Assembly (NCBI GenBank): GCA_024811115.1
Contig: JAKOGH010000621.1
Span: 1-13,907, forward strand
DNA: 13,907 bases
DNA from: Terana coerulea
Lineage: Eukaryota > Basidiomycota > Agaricomycetes > Polyporales > Phanerochaetaceae
Direction: 5' to 3'
The notes under the pieces were generated by a model that did no database searches, was not told the origin of the DNA, and worked only from the letters and a program-made list of their open reading frames with translations. The position numbers and the translations under genes were made by a program. Numbering within the stretch: position 1 is the first letter of the stretch; each line of letters starts with the position of its first letter. Of the stretch, positions 1-9,753 are shown piece by piece.

Positions 1-489
1 AGTGCCTTAGCACTAACCCTGATAAGATTTTGGCCACAGTAGATAAGACATACTTGTACTCAAAAAATTATAAATTCTGCATATCATTATCACTATTTAG
101 AAATAAGTAAAAATGAGCACTATATAGCTGGACATGAAACAATAGCATTAAGCCTGGCTAAAAACAATCTGAGGTGGTCTATTGTTTTGTGTTTAGCTAT
201 AAGCTGCCTGAGTGTATGGCTTAATGCAGGATGATGTTCAAAAGATATTAGGTAGATGCCAAGCTCTCGGAACTTGCTGCAATCCATTAGCTTGCTATAT
301 AGGCGCCCAAACCTCTTATTCGGTAACCAAAATGTTTGGATCAAAAATGCGAAGTTGCTCTCACAGGCTAAAAATGCATTTCTGCAAAGAGCACAAAACA
401 ATTCGAAATTTCGCATATAACATGTCAATGTTTGTAAGCAAGGACAATTAAGCCTAAACAAAGTATTCCTAAAGGTATTGCAAATGTCC
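1..489 (-). pseudogene. Probable RNase H domain relic of the Ty3/gypsy pol
   Basis: This frame is open from about 550 down to a TAG just below 122 and directly follows the reverse transcriptase end, where 'FIKWCKQDICNTFRNTL' (about 520-470) matches the usual 'F.W....Q.AF..LK' bridge. It then reads 'ESNFAFLIQTFWLPNKRFG', corresponding to the DAS.(F/Y)A..GVL block. Further on it reads 'YSKLMDCSKFRELGIY' (the SRKL..AE.NY block) and 'KHKTIDHLRLFLARLN' (the TDHK.L..L....LN block). The catalytic aspartates of both the DAS and TDHK motifs appear replaced. Position in the element supports the call as much as the weak residue match. Integrase, expected next, is off the left edge. Confidence 0.55.
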
Positions 490-1318
490 TGTTTGCACCA
501 CTTTATAAAGATGTGATGTGTGAGTTGAGTTATTCAAAGTTTGCTAAAGGGGTCTATTAGGATTGAGTGGCACTTATTTGGAGTAGCTGAGTTGATGTGG
601 CCTCTACCTTAGGAGTTTGCAAACTGTAGGAATCCTCATACATCTTATAAGTTCTAAAATGTGTGCCATTCTGTGATAGCTTACACTTTGGCTAAGTTCA
701 TCTTTACTTCTTCTGCTCAAATAACTATGCTCAGATATTTAATCTCCTTTTGTCAAACTCGCATTTTTCTAGCTTCAAGAATAGATTATACTCCTTCAAA
801 CGGTGTAGGACTTCATAAGTGATCTTATAATGTGTCTGTGAGTTGCTATTATAGATCAAGATGTCATCCATATGAACTGCCATCTTATTCACCACTATTA
901 GGTCTGTGAAGATTATATTTATAAGGGGCTAGAAGATAGCTGACAAGTTTGTCAGGCTAAAAACATGACTCTGGGTTTAAAAAGTCCTCTGTTTATGATA
1001 AAAGTGGCTGTTTATTAGTCTAACTTTGCAGATCTGAATATTATTGTACCCCATCTGATATCAAACTTAGTATAAATACAAGCTCCCTTGAGTTTATTAA
1101 TAATGTCTGAAGCTAGAGGGAGTGGATAGTGGTTCTTAACGGTGATCTTATTGAGTTTTGATAATCCTAGACCAGGCACAGCTTGCTGTCTGTCTTTTGA
1201 TAAAAAAGACTAGAAAGGCCATAGGTGACTTGAAAGGGACAATGTAGTCCTTGGCCAGACGTCACAAATTTCCCTCAGTGATAGTCCACAGCGCTTAGAG
1301 TATAACATCAAGTCACGC

Positions 1319-1323
1319 AGACA
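1319..1323. repeat. Left target-site duplication (agaca) of the solo LTR
   Basis: The 5-mer agaca directly precedes the TGTCACC start and recurs at 1845-1849. Five bases is the usual duplication length for Ty3/gypsy integration. Confidence 0.55.
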
Positions 1324-1845
1324 TGTCACCAAGTTATCACACAGCATTACAAGATGCTGGATTAGTTTGCCATGTGCTTGTTGTATGGTTATCAGGGATA
1401 TGCCTCATACAAACATAGAATCCAGGACTCTGGTCTGGAACTGTTCTGGACTATGACCTCAGCATGATGTTAGTATGACATCATGGACTGGTAGTGTACA
1501 GTAGCTCAATTAGGACATCTAAATAGTGTTAATGTTAGCATGATAGCTAGGTCAGATCTGATAAGGGAGTTAGAGTGGCAATATGCTCTGGAGCCTTAGT
1601 CAGATGTCACCTGACTGTATCAGTCAGCATATGGTATTGGAGGTCTTAGATAGTGTTTGGAGTCTCTCTACACATGTATAAAGAGGCTGGTCTGTGGGCT
1701 AAACTCCCAGACTCAACAACATTGTTGATTTATATCCACTCTACTAGTTCTACTCAAGTCTCTCTGCTTTCCCCACTTCTTTCAAGTCATCCCAGTAGGT
1801 GAGTATTATAGTTTTGTGATACCTAGTTCTTCATCTTCTGGGATA
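1324..1845 (+). mobile_element. Solo LTR inserted in the gypsy reverse transcriptase
   Basis: The segment begins TGTCACC, as LTRs do, and is flanked by the 5-mer agaca at 1319-1323 and 1845-1849. It ends ggata; a C-to-T change from the canonical CA terminus would explain that ending, and the A at 1845 can belong either to the LTR or to the duplication. Minus-strand gypsy coding similarity stops at one edge and resumes at the other, which marks this block as a later insertion. Inside are a TATA-like box at 1677-1682, a pyrimidine-rich stretch (about 1755-1790) and 'AGGTGAGTATT' near 1797, features usual for a fungal LTR with transcription running on the plus strand. No CG dinucleotide occurs in it. 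No internal element sequence is present, so it is a recombined solo LTR. Confidence 0.68.
1677..1682 (+). promoter_or_regulatory. TATA-like box within the solo LTR
   Basis: TATAAA lies about 350 bases into the LTR and is followed by an A/C-rich leader and a pyrimidine-rich stretch, as expected for an LTR promoter. Activity cannot be judged from sequence. Confidence 0.35.
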
Positions 1846-1849
1846 GACA
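1845..1849. repeat. Right target-site duplication (agaca) of the solo LTR
   Basis: This is the second copy of agaca, directly after the LTR body. If the LTR's last base is 1845, the duplication is only four bases (gaca). Confidence 0.5.
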
Positions 1850-2169
1850 TTAGAAATGCTTGCATGTGCAATGTTTCTGAAGATCTTTCCTTAAGATCGA
1901 TAGTGTGGTCTTATGGTTTGTGCTATAGAAGCTGGTGTGGCTCTGTTTCAGAGAAGATATGAGTATGGTGTTGATGCTTCTTATAAACCATTTCTTCAAA
2001 TATTTACTGTCCTTGCTTGTATAATTCCTCTTTAGCAATCTGCTATAAGTAAGTATATCTAGCACACATTCAAAGGTTCATCTCCTCCCTTCAGAAGTCC
2101 TGCTTTGACTCAACTCTGCTAGGCCTTTTAGTTGGCTTCAACTTTCTGAGGTTGTTGCTCAGCTTCTAA

Positions 2170-2570
2170 CTCAAATGTACTATCTTTCCAATCTACCTGT
2201 GGATTAACTGCTTTTAGCCATGGCAGTCCAAGGATAACATCTTTAGGCCCTAAGCTTATCAAGAGGAAGTTTCATTTCTGATTATAGCTACCAATCACCA
2301 AGTGGAGTTGTGCAAATAAAGTGATAGTTCTTACTTAGTTTGGGCTTCTGTTGATATTATAAAGCAGTAGAGTATGAGCTAAAGAAAGAAGTGAAAGGTT
2401 GTGCTGTTAAATATAGTCCTTATTGATGAACAAGCCACTAGTGCCACTGTCTAGCATTGCTCTTATCTTCTCACCTGCTAAATAGACTGCAACACAAAAG
2501 TGTTTGGAGTGACAATCTATCTCCTGAAGTTGATATGAAGAAACAGTGTTATATATACTAATAATAAGAT
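2170..2570 (-). pseudogene. Retropepsin (aspartic protease) relic of the Ty3/gypsy element
   Basis: The catalytic flap of a retroviral-type aspartic protease is plain at 2451-2410: DSGTSGLFINKDYI, with the Asp-Ser-Gly active-site triad intact (Thr/Ser-Gly is usual). The same frame runs on through a TAA at 2409-2407 and two further stops into 'NINRSPN', 'FAQLHLVIGSYNQK' and 'SLGPKDVILGLPWLKAVNPQ', where LGLPWL is at 2232-2215 and is followed by 'VDWKDSTFEL'. This LGLPWL..NP.VDW block is the standard C-terminal part of gypsy proteases. The frame is open upstream to 2778, but residues before about 2570 are not recognisable. The stops sit where family members have sense codons, so this is point-mutation decay without a detected indel. 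It belongs to the same polyprotein as the reverse transcriptase downstream. Confidence 0.88.
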
Positions 2571-2825
2571 CAAGTTCAGAGGACGCTTGTGCTGTGGGGT
2601 CTAGTGCTACTACGTCCTTTGAATCATTGAGGGGCAGAGTTAAATCTGTGCAGTAAGTTTTAGGAGTTGCATCTCGCATATTTGCATTTACCACTGGCAC
2701 TACAAATAAGATAATTTTCTTAAAACACACAGAAACAGAGCAGGACTTTAAAAACAAAACTAAGGGAATATGAGGCAAAGGTGATATAAGTACAGAAAAA
2801 GCTGGGTCGAGTTGGTGTCTGTTTC

Positions 2826-4521
2826 AGAACAAGTGTCCACATGTAATATAGAAAACAATTGAAACTTAGAAAATGCGCCAGGTTCTTAGCTGCAGCATTA
2901 GCTAAGAACTTTACAAAAATCCCCAGTTACCTTGCAGATCTATGCTTCCAGCGATGCCACTGTCTGCAAAAGCACAGCAACTGCTGCCTCTAATACTGAA
3001 AATAACAAGGATATGGTCGAACCTGATATACTTAACACAGTTATTGACAGCAGTTTAGGCACTGTGTTACCATTAGTTGTAGTTACATTGACTGAAGCTG
3101 AAGCTCCATCTATTCTAGGTATTAGAAGTGGAAGACTATAGAGGTGTGTTCCGACTTTATAACAGTGCTAGTAGATGGATCGGCAATGAGGATATATAAT
3201 GACAGTGTGTTTTTGAGCCGCATCCAAAGCATCTCTAGGCAAAAGCCTTTCACTAAGCTTGTGTTGTTCTAAGTGCTGGAGTTGTCACTGAGATGTTTAT
3301 AGCATTAAAATTAGCTAGCTACTAGAGCAGCTGAATAGGAGCTGCAAAAGTGAAGTGTTAAAGTGCCGGTGTGGCGATTATACTTGCTTGGATCAATGCC
3401 CTTGCTCTTCTGCTCACTTAGCATCTTGTTTACATTTTCTCTTATCAATATCCTACGCTGCCTTGACTACACATGCAAGGGTTAACATATCTTAGCCATT
3501 CTCAGTAATGCAGTCCTTAATATAGATAGATAGGTGGGACTTGTATAAAATGTGCTTGTCCTCATCACTAAGAGTGGTGTGGCTGGTATGCTAGTAGAAC
3601 AGTGCCATGCACTTCGCACTGTCCTATTTCCATCTACAAAGTGTTGAGGGAAGCAAGCGCATTTTCTGCTTCATTGACTATTTCAAACCTTATTCTGAAT
3701 GTGCTCAGAAAATCAGACCAGGCTACATACAGAGTTTCACCCTTTATTAGCAGTTCTTGAGTTGAAGTTGCCCAGATAGCTGTGTTTTCCACCAGATAGT
3801 TCATATATGCACCTATTCACTTATTAATTCATGGTTAGTAGACTGTTTCCATAACTAAGTTGCCCTGCACACCTACTATTAGGTTTATATTAGCGTCGTG
3901 CTGTTGTTATTGTATCTAATCACTTAGGCCCTCCTTTTGATCCCTGAGCCTATACTATATAGGCTGCTAGGAATTGCTAAGCGTCGTTAGCAAACTTTCT
4001 ATTATATGTTGCTAGCTTCTGAACATATTGTTTGGTGCTGCTTGCACTGTGACTGTGGTGTTAATAGTGAGAGGAGGCCATTGTGCTTGCTGTGTCTGCT
4101 GAGCCTGCATTTGGTTAACATTTTGGGTGAAGATGGCTATTTGCTGGGCAATGGCCTAGACTAGCTGTTCAAGCATTGGCTATGTTGCCATTGGTGCTAG
4201 AGCAGGTGCCAGGGGCAGAGCAAGCTATGAAGATGAAACATATAGCAATAAGACGTTAGCTAAATCTTGTGCTTCTGCTGTAGGTGGTGGTGCTGCTGGA
4301 AGAGCTGCAGAGGTGGTGACTAGAGTCTGAGTTTGTAGGGTAAGTGTGTAAGATGTGAGTGTGAGAAGGGTCTTAAAGAGGTCTAAAAAAGCAGGGTCTC
4401 TAAGTAAGCTAGAGCTACTTGCAACTAGGATCTGGGTTTGTGCTTTTCCTAGGTGCTGTCCTACTTGAGGCTGCTGGACTTGCTCCAGGATGATTTTCTA
4501 GATATAGTTCTTAGACCTCAT
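2826..4521 (-). pseudogene. gag-like polyprotein relic of the Ty3/gypsy element
   Basis: This is the former capsid/nucleocapsid gene. An ATG at 4521-4519 opens a frame that stays in register to about 3590, roughly 300 codons, although it holds 13 stops by my reading: nine TAG, two TAA and two TGA. Five TAGs checked by coordinate (starting at 4500, 4227, 4182, 4158 and 4014) are all in phase with that ATG. The N-terminal part is Gln/Ala-rich with a coiled-coil-like stretch (QQIAIFTQNVNQMQAQQTQQ, about 4150-4090). The capsid-like part contains 'WATSTQELL' and 'AWSDFLSTFRIRFEIVNEAE' (about 3780-3670). One frameshift near 3600 leads to 'TLSDEDKHILYKSHL' and 'DIDKRKCKQDAK' (3452 downward), typical of fungal gypsy gag. 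A worn CCHC knuckle may lie near 2830-2862 ('GHLF', cysteines lost). The gene is non-functional. Confidence 0.75.
2882..2909. repeat. Perfect 10-bp inverted repeat (hairpin) at the gag/protease boundary
   Basis: gttcttagct (2882-2891) and agctaagaac (2900-2909) are exact reverse complements separated by 8 bases. It lies just upstream (in gag orientation) of the worn zinc-knuckle region. It may be chance or a residual structure; no function is claimed. Confidence 0.5.
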
Positions 4522-4847
4522 TGTAATAATTGGGGCAAAGCTACTGCTCACACTAGCTATACTCTATTGGCTTATTGTGGTAATTGTGCTGGTTATAGAT
4601 ATTAAAGTAGTAGAATATCGCTGAGCAATTAAACAGCTAAGCGGACTGCTTCTTCAGACAGGTTGGCAACAGATAGAGTGCAAGTGAACTATCTTGCACA
4701 AAGTAGAGAACTAAAGAGTTCAACACACCTATATTTCGCTAATGAGCAGTGACTGCAAAGAGAAGAGGGCAAAGGGGAATGAGCAAAGTCTTAGTAGCAT
4801 GTCCATAGTTATACTGTAATGTGGAGCACTATTTCCTAGACCATTGT

Positions 4848-5315
4848 TGTACCTATGCTTCATAGAGATTCAATCAGACTAGTGCAATTGGGAGATCTCA
4901 ATTTAATATCATAGAAATAAGCTCAATGTGTAATAAAGCAAGCAGATTAAAGGAAATGTGGAATAGATGATAGAATACGTATGAGAAGGACAACAAAGGT
5001 TAACTTCTGGTAGATTTCATAAAATGAGCAGGCTGGTGCTAGTACTTGTTTCCAATAACCAAGTTAGCATAGATTACAACTTATAAAATCTATATATACA
5101 TCTTGTCTCCAATAACCAAGAGTTTGAGATAAAAAGCAAAGGCAAGAGTGTTTAGGATGATAAAGATGCAAAGGCATAGGAATAGTTTGACGTAATATAG
5201 GCACTAAGCACTAAGGACAACAAAATACTGTTCAGGAGCTCTGAGGCTATTGTCAGACCTTGTAGAAATGTAAGAAAAACAAAAAGTAATACTGGTACTA
5301 TATCTGTCTGTGACA
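4848..5315 (-). other. Tentative 5' LTR of the gypsy element
   Basis: Upstream of gag on the minus strand, a segment running from TGTCACAG (5315 downward) to GGTACA (4853-4848) has LTR-like ends and is about 470 bp long. Just beyond its inner end, a TGGTCTAGGA stretch (about 4844) could be a mutated primer-binding site. A TATA-rich stretch (about 5098-5072) lies inside it. There is no second LTR in the window to compare with, so the ends are guesses. The region between 4847 and the gag ATG would be the untranslated leader. Confidence 0.28.
5045..5120. repeat. Pair of 19-bp direct repeats 57 bp apart
   Basis: cttgtttccaataaccaag (5045-5063) and cttgtctccaataaccaag (5102-5120) differ at one base. 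They fall inside the tentative 5' LTR, flank its TATA-rich stretch, and could be enhancer-like LTR repeats. The flanking bases do not match, so the whole 57-bp unit is not visibly duplicated. Confidence 0.6.
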
Positions 5316-7830
5316 CTCCTCTTTGTGGATATTATAAGCAAAGTACAGACTTTCTAAAACTATTTGTATTTTGTGCAAAATGTACTGAGCCTAATACTGC
5401 TACAATTTGACTAGTTATGATTTAATTTGTTAAGTTGGAAACTTTGCAGTTATAAACTTTATCAGTATTTCAACTTATTTGCACTTGATTAAATTTTGGC
5501 TTACAGCACACTTACTTGCTAATCTGAGCCAGTTTCTGCTAAACTGACTTAGGTCAACTTGCAAGTCAGAGTTACTTGACTCAAGTTAACTTAAGTTGAC
5601 TTGAGTAATTATTGTAACAAAAAAATCATTCAGAATACATATCCAATAATAATTCACTGGAGGTACTCCACATCCTATAGGTAAAGCCTACAACACTAGT
5701 CTGCTGTGCTCAAAGTACACAGATAAAGGGGAAAAATCAAATCATTCTGAATTGCATGGACAAACACCTTTTATATTGCTGTTGGTGTGTGAGTGAAGCC
5801 TAGTCAACACTGTGAGTAGAATTCAAATGCATATCTAAAGCCAAAACTAACATGCAATTGCTTGCCATTGAAAGGGAATAACGTAGAGTATGAAAACAAT
5901 ATTCTTACATAAAGACACACTTGCCCTTAACCAAATGCATGCTAATACCTAGAAATGCTTAAGCTATGCCAATACAGTATTATTATGAAGTGAAAAGTTT
6001 TAACACTCATCAGTTGATGCTCAATGACATGTGCATTATTGGACTTGCACCCTTATCACCGCCTACATATTTGCAACCTTGGGACTAAGCTATTGCTGCA
6101 ACAGTAGCATCCAATCAAACACATCATTATACCACTAGCCTTATGCATCAAATATTTTAGTGAATGTATAACTTATGTAGATATAGTTCACGTCATTTAT
6201 TATAAGCAAGTATACGGCAGTACCGTAGAATATTGCCAAACTCCTGCAGAATAGAAAAGTGAGTGCATAGCGTAGATATATTATAACAGTAGCTTCATAC
6301 AGTAGACTGCGGCAATATCTTTGAATGCGGCCAGTTCCTGTCCAAAGAAAGCAGGCAAATAGATATGGAAGCATGTACATCAGGGACTCAGCATTATCTT
6401 ATAGAATGGCTGCAGTTCTTTATATATATGCAACGAGGCATACATAGTTTCAGCAAGGGCATAACTAGTTGGTAGGGAATGTGGGCGGCCAGTGCATAAA
6501 TTGAAATATCAAATTGCTAGGCCAAAGTTAATGATATGCACACAGCTCTAGGGCAAGTTGACCAGTGCTAAATAAAATGTTGCTTGGCTTTAAGTTCAAT
6601 GGAAATAAGCCATAGTTATATGTTTTAAGATGTTGAAACTGTGTTGTGCTTTATATATTATCAGTTACCAATCACAAATATATTAGCACATATTAGTTGG
6701 TCTGCAAGAAGAAATACAGTCTTTAGTGAGAATTTACACCTGCAGAAATTAAGTAAATCCTCGAGCAAAGGCCTAAGAAAATTTATTGCCATAATGTTAT
6801 AATCTTCTTCAAGCGCTAAGCGGTGCATACGTACCTAGAACACCTGCAAGCTCTCAATATACCATATGCTCATATTCTAGCTGTAGGCTGGAAGATTTGT
6901 ACAGCTCAATTTTCAAGGCAACATTCCACTGAGTCACAATATTACATTCTAAAAAACAATGCCTATGCTAGATAAACATATATAAGGGTTAGGAGGTTTT
7001 TATCAAGTATAACCTAACAAGCGCACCAAATGAACCCTTTTTTATCTTACAAGTAAGCAACAACTTGCTGCTAATATAAATATATTTTAGTGCCACAAAC
7101 TCGAATATGATAAAGGTAACAGAAACCTAGAATCATCTTTATAAGTCAGCATCCCTTGTCGCTAGCTGTACAAGCTGAAACTTATCTGTGCCTATAAGGC
7201 AGAGGATGATAATGGAATGCAAAAGTTGTGAGGGAGGTGTTAATAAGCAGCAAAAAAGCAAAGGCCTAGCTTAATGAGGAGAGATGCATGAAGAGCAGGG
7301 AAGGGCAAGAAAATGGCAAACTCTAACATATTAATTACTAATATTAACCATTTCGATTGTAAACCAGCAATAGCTGCATACAGATTTATTACAAAGCCCA
7401 GTGGCATTGTAGATTTCTGTCAGCAATACAAAGACTACACTAAAAGCTTTACCCTGCAGTTTTGATCAGGACAATTCGAAGAGATTGAAAAAATGTGGCA
7501 GCGTAGATTTCATAACTACTTGTACATATAGAAGTACATATTATTCCATAGCTATCAAGATATTCAACTAGTTTCAAAATGCAAATGACATGTATTATGT
7601 CATGCAATGAAAAGAGTAAGGATAAATTAGCAAAATGTGGAATATGCGCAAAGAATAGAGGCATATAACAAAACCAACTTAAGCTGATGCCCATCAGCAT
7701 TCAAATATACATATAAATACATAAAGGGGCCCACATTGCTAATAGGGCATTAATCAGTTAAAAATTTGAAAACAAATGTTAAAAGAACAAATAACATACT
7801 GATATGTCAGTTTTCAACTATTTCCTCATT
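5316..7830. other. No recognisable gene; AT-rich decayed sequence
   Basis: Open frames here are short and none resembles a family I know. One minus-strand frame (about 6380-6141) and one near 7700-7449 are hydrophobic but of low-complexity AT-rich composition. A plus-strand frame of 50 codons (7313-7465) continues past its TGA without similarity to anything I recognise. The short palindromic cluster at 5551-5606 is listed separately. The 3' end of the hAT element, with its terminal inverted repeat, should lie near the right of this stretch, but I could not identify it. Confidence 0.6.
5551..5606. repeat. Cluster of short direct and inverted AAGTTGACTT-type repeats
   Basis: Motifs of the form aggtcaactt, aagtcag, acttgactcaagtt, aacttaagttgactt and gacttgag follow one another, alternating orientation, and give an imperfect palindrome centred near 5588. 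It looks like a short degenerate microsatellite of an AAGT/ACTT-type unit. No protein-coding potential is seen. Confidence 0.6.
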
Positions 7831-9084
7831 GTCAGCATCCTATGCACCTTCATTAGCTGCAAGCAATATGACAGCATTGCTTGTCACATAAGAGTCATTT
7901 CAATTGTAAAGCAACATCTCCAAGTAATTAACTTCTGAGTTAGCAATAGTCATCATAGCCTCTAAGATAACACAGCTTTACATGAACTCCAAGTGTTCAT
8001 ACTAAACCTAATGCTTTAAAATTTGCAGCACTTCAAATATTGCTAGGCTTAAGCAGTTTTGGTACTTTGTGTTTATCTTGGCACTGGAGGAGAACACTTT
8101 CTTATATGGTATGGACAATGCCTAAATTAGCAGATAGTCTGGCACAATTTCAAAGAAATGTGGAAAAGTGCGCCCATCTGCCTGGGGTTATAATGTAAAC
8201 CAATGACTACAACAAGGGGTAAAAGTGATAAGCACTATCCAACACCTCAAAAAAGTAACATTATCCATAAAACCTAGGGCAAGTTTATATAAGCTTAGAA
8301 CTTGGGCTCTACAAAGTTCTCAAAGGGGTCTTCTAGCATTATTTCCATGTGCAAGCCAAGTAGGTCAACAAGGCTCTCATAGTGTGGAATATCAAGTAAA
8401 GAAGACTATGTACCAGATGCCTGGTCAGCAACAGTGCCATCAGCTAGTTGTGTAGTGGCTGTTCTTTTGTAGCTTGGTGGGCAATCACTTGAGGTTGATA
8501 CTTCTCTATTTGTATATAACAATATTAGAATCAATGACATACAAATATAAAACTATAATATAACTGCACCTTTTATTGAAGAAGAGCTTCAGCAACTGCA
8601 ATGTAGGTCTTCCCCTAGTAAGTCTTAATCTAAAGCAGACAAAGCTTTAGGTTCAAAACTAGGCAATATCATGAGCATTTATAACAGACAAAAGGTAAAA
8701 TTTACAAAAATATAAACATTGCATAAGCGAGATATTGTCCATCTTCTTGTAATATTTTATTAGCCATTTTACACCAATATTGGCATACTACCCTGAGACG
8801 GTGCCTTGCTCATGCTATATAAAACATGCTTCAAAGCCTCAAGGTAAAGCTTTATCAACTTTATGGCACTGCCAAGCATATAGAGTCTCTCATAAGACAT
8901 AACTTAAAGCACATAATGCACAAGCTATCAAGCACAGTAAGCATAGTGCTTTTGTATACAAATGCAAGCTCACCCCAAGATAGGCTTGAATGCCCTCTAA
9001 TGCCTCCCATTCAATATTTGTCAGCATGCATTTTAGTAATTCTTGATCAACTAAGTTGCAGTTTTGAAAAAATAACTCAAGGGC

Positions 9085-9142
9085 CTGCAATTCACATTGT
9101 CACTATTAGCGATAAAAAGCAAGAACTCATAAACACACTTAC
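9085..9142 (-). other. Fossil 58-nt spliceosomal intron in the hAT transposase
   Basis: On the minus strand a donor GTAAGT (from 9142), a branch-site-like GCTAATAG about 20 bases from the end, and an acceptor TTGCAG (ending 9085) delimit 58 nt, a typical fungal intron length. Removing it joins '...RMLCCVYELHL' to 'ALELFFQNCNLVDQ...EWEALE' in phase 0, giving the block order expected of hAT transposases. Splicing is inferred, not shown. Confidence 0.72.
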
Positions 9143-9753
9143 CAAGTGTAACTCATACACACAGCAAAGCATCCGATAGGCTGAGTTCTATTGTATATAT
9201 ACATCTCCGTAAAGGCTCAAGGTGGCACATAGTAAAGAGCTTTCATTAGCATCTCAAAGAGTTTTCACCAGTTTGCCTCTTGGCTTATAAAAAGCCTCTC
9301 TATTTTCCAAACAATCATTGACTACGAATCAACTCTGCTTCTGCAAAAGGGTCACATGCTAGAGCTTTGCAGATTCCAGCTACTTGTATGATATTGCCAA
9401 GACTGAGGTGTCATTGTTGTTATTATATTGTCACTATCTTTTTACACTCAAACTTAGTCTCACTTTTAGGATTACAGGGCAGCTTGCTTTCTGGACCTTT
9501 AAGTAGACCTCGTAGAAGCATTCTTATCCTTGTTTTTGTCATTCTTGCCATTGGATTGCATAGCTCGGACGGTCGCAGGCGCAATGCCTTGATTATATAG
9601 GCATACAATATTTTGATGATATGTAGGAAGCACATCATATAGTTCTCTTTATTAGTAAAGTGCAAGTTTGAGGCAGCAGCATTGAGATAATAGGTGAGAT
9701 GCTTTGTTATCATCATATTGTTGGTTATGTCATTAATTGTGAGCTGGCCAATC

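Larger units (their letters stand above)
490..1965 (-). pseudogene. Ty3/gypsy reverse transcriptase relic, split by a solo LTR insertion
   Basis: The former reverse transcriptase would have copied the element's RNA into DNA in cytoplasmic particles. The N-terminal lead-in ('HKP*DHTIDLKE' and 'ETLHMQAFLMS') lies at about 1920-1850. After the 1324-1845 insertion come 'LAKDYIVPSSH', 'SKLNKITVKNHY', 'YPLPLASDIINKLKGA' (1122-1081), a frameshifted 'IRWGYNN' (about 1060-1035), 'FSLTN' (962-948), the catalytic box HMDDILIY (HMDD at 874-863, where YMDD or YLDD is usual), 'VLHRLKEYNLFLKLEKCEF' (LEKCEF at 772-755), and 'KMNLAKV*AITEW' with 'GFLQFANS' (about 715-620). Several frameshifts and many stops show it is dead. 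The Tyr-to-His change in the catalytic box needs only TAT to CAT. Similarity is continuous enough that the call is secure. Confidence 0.93.
1..5315 (-). mobile_element. Decayed Ty3/gypsy LTR retrotransposon, truncated by the window edge
   Basis: A retrotransposon internal region is read right to left in the order gag, protease, reverse transcriptase, RNase H, which is the Ty3/gypsy order once integrase is assumed to lie beyond position 1. The right limit given is the outer end of a tentative 5' LTR; the coding evidence itself starts at 4521. All parts carry stop codons, so the copy cannot encode its proteins. Reverse transcriptase blocks resemble the gypsy elements of basidiomycetes more than the ascomycete type with 'DLRDAYHRI', which is family knowledge and not a search result. 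The copy is further broken by a solo LTR at 1324-1845. Type is confident; the exact ends are not. Confidence 0.85.

Noticed and set aside
212..451. Plus-strand open frame of 79 codons
   Set aside because: It is antisense to the RNase H-like relic and has no similarity of its own.
2932..3141. Plus-strand open frame of 69 codons with a Ser/Thr/Ala-rich translation
   Set aside because: It lies antisense to the gag 3' region of the gypsy element and shows no domain; taken as a shadow frame.
6141..6380. Minus-strand hydrophobic open frame of 79 codons
   Set aside because: The apparent membrane character comes from AT-rich codons; no start context, neighbour or family supports it.
6969..6995. GGGTTAGGAGG resembling a telomere repeat
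   Set aside because: Only a single unit is present and no array follows.
7313..7465. Plus-strand ATG frame of 50 codons continuing past a TGA
   Set aside because: No recognisable domain, and length within chance expectation; not enough to call a gene.
8225..8455. Plus-strand open frame of 76 codons
   Set aside because: It is antisense to the segment between the YYKKMD and dimerisation blocks of the hAT relic; no independent evidence.
8826..9179. Plus-strand open frame of 117 codons, the longest on that strand
   Set aside because: It overlaps antisense the EWEALE block, the intron and part of the RWNST block of the hAT transposase, which are clearly coding on the minus strand.
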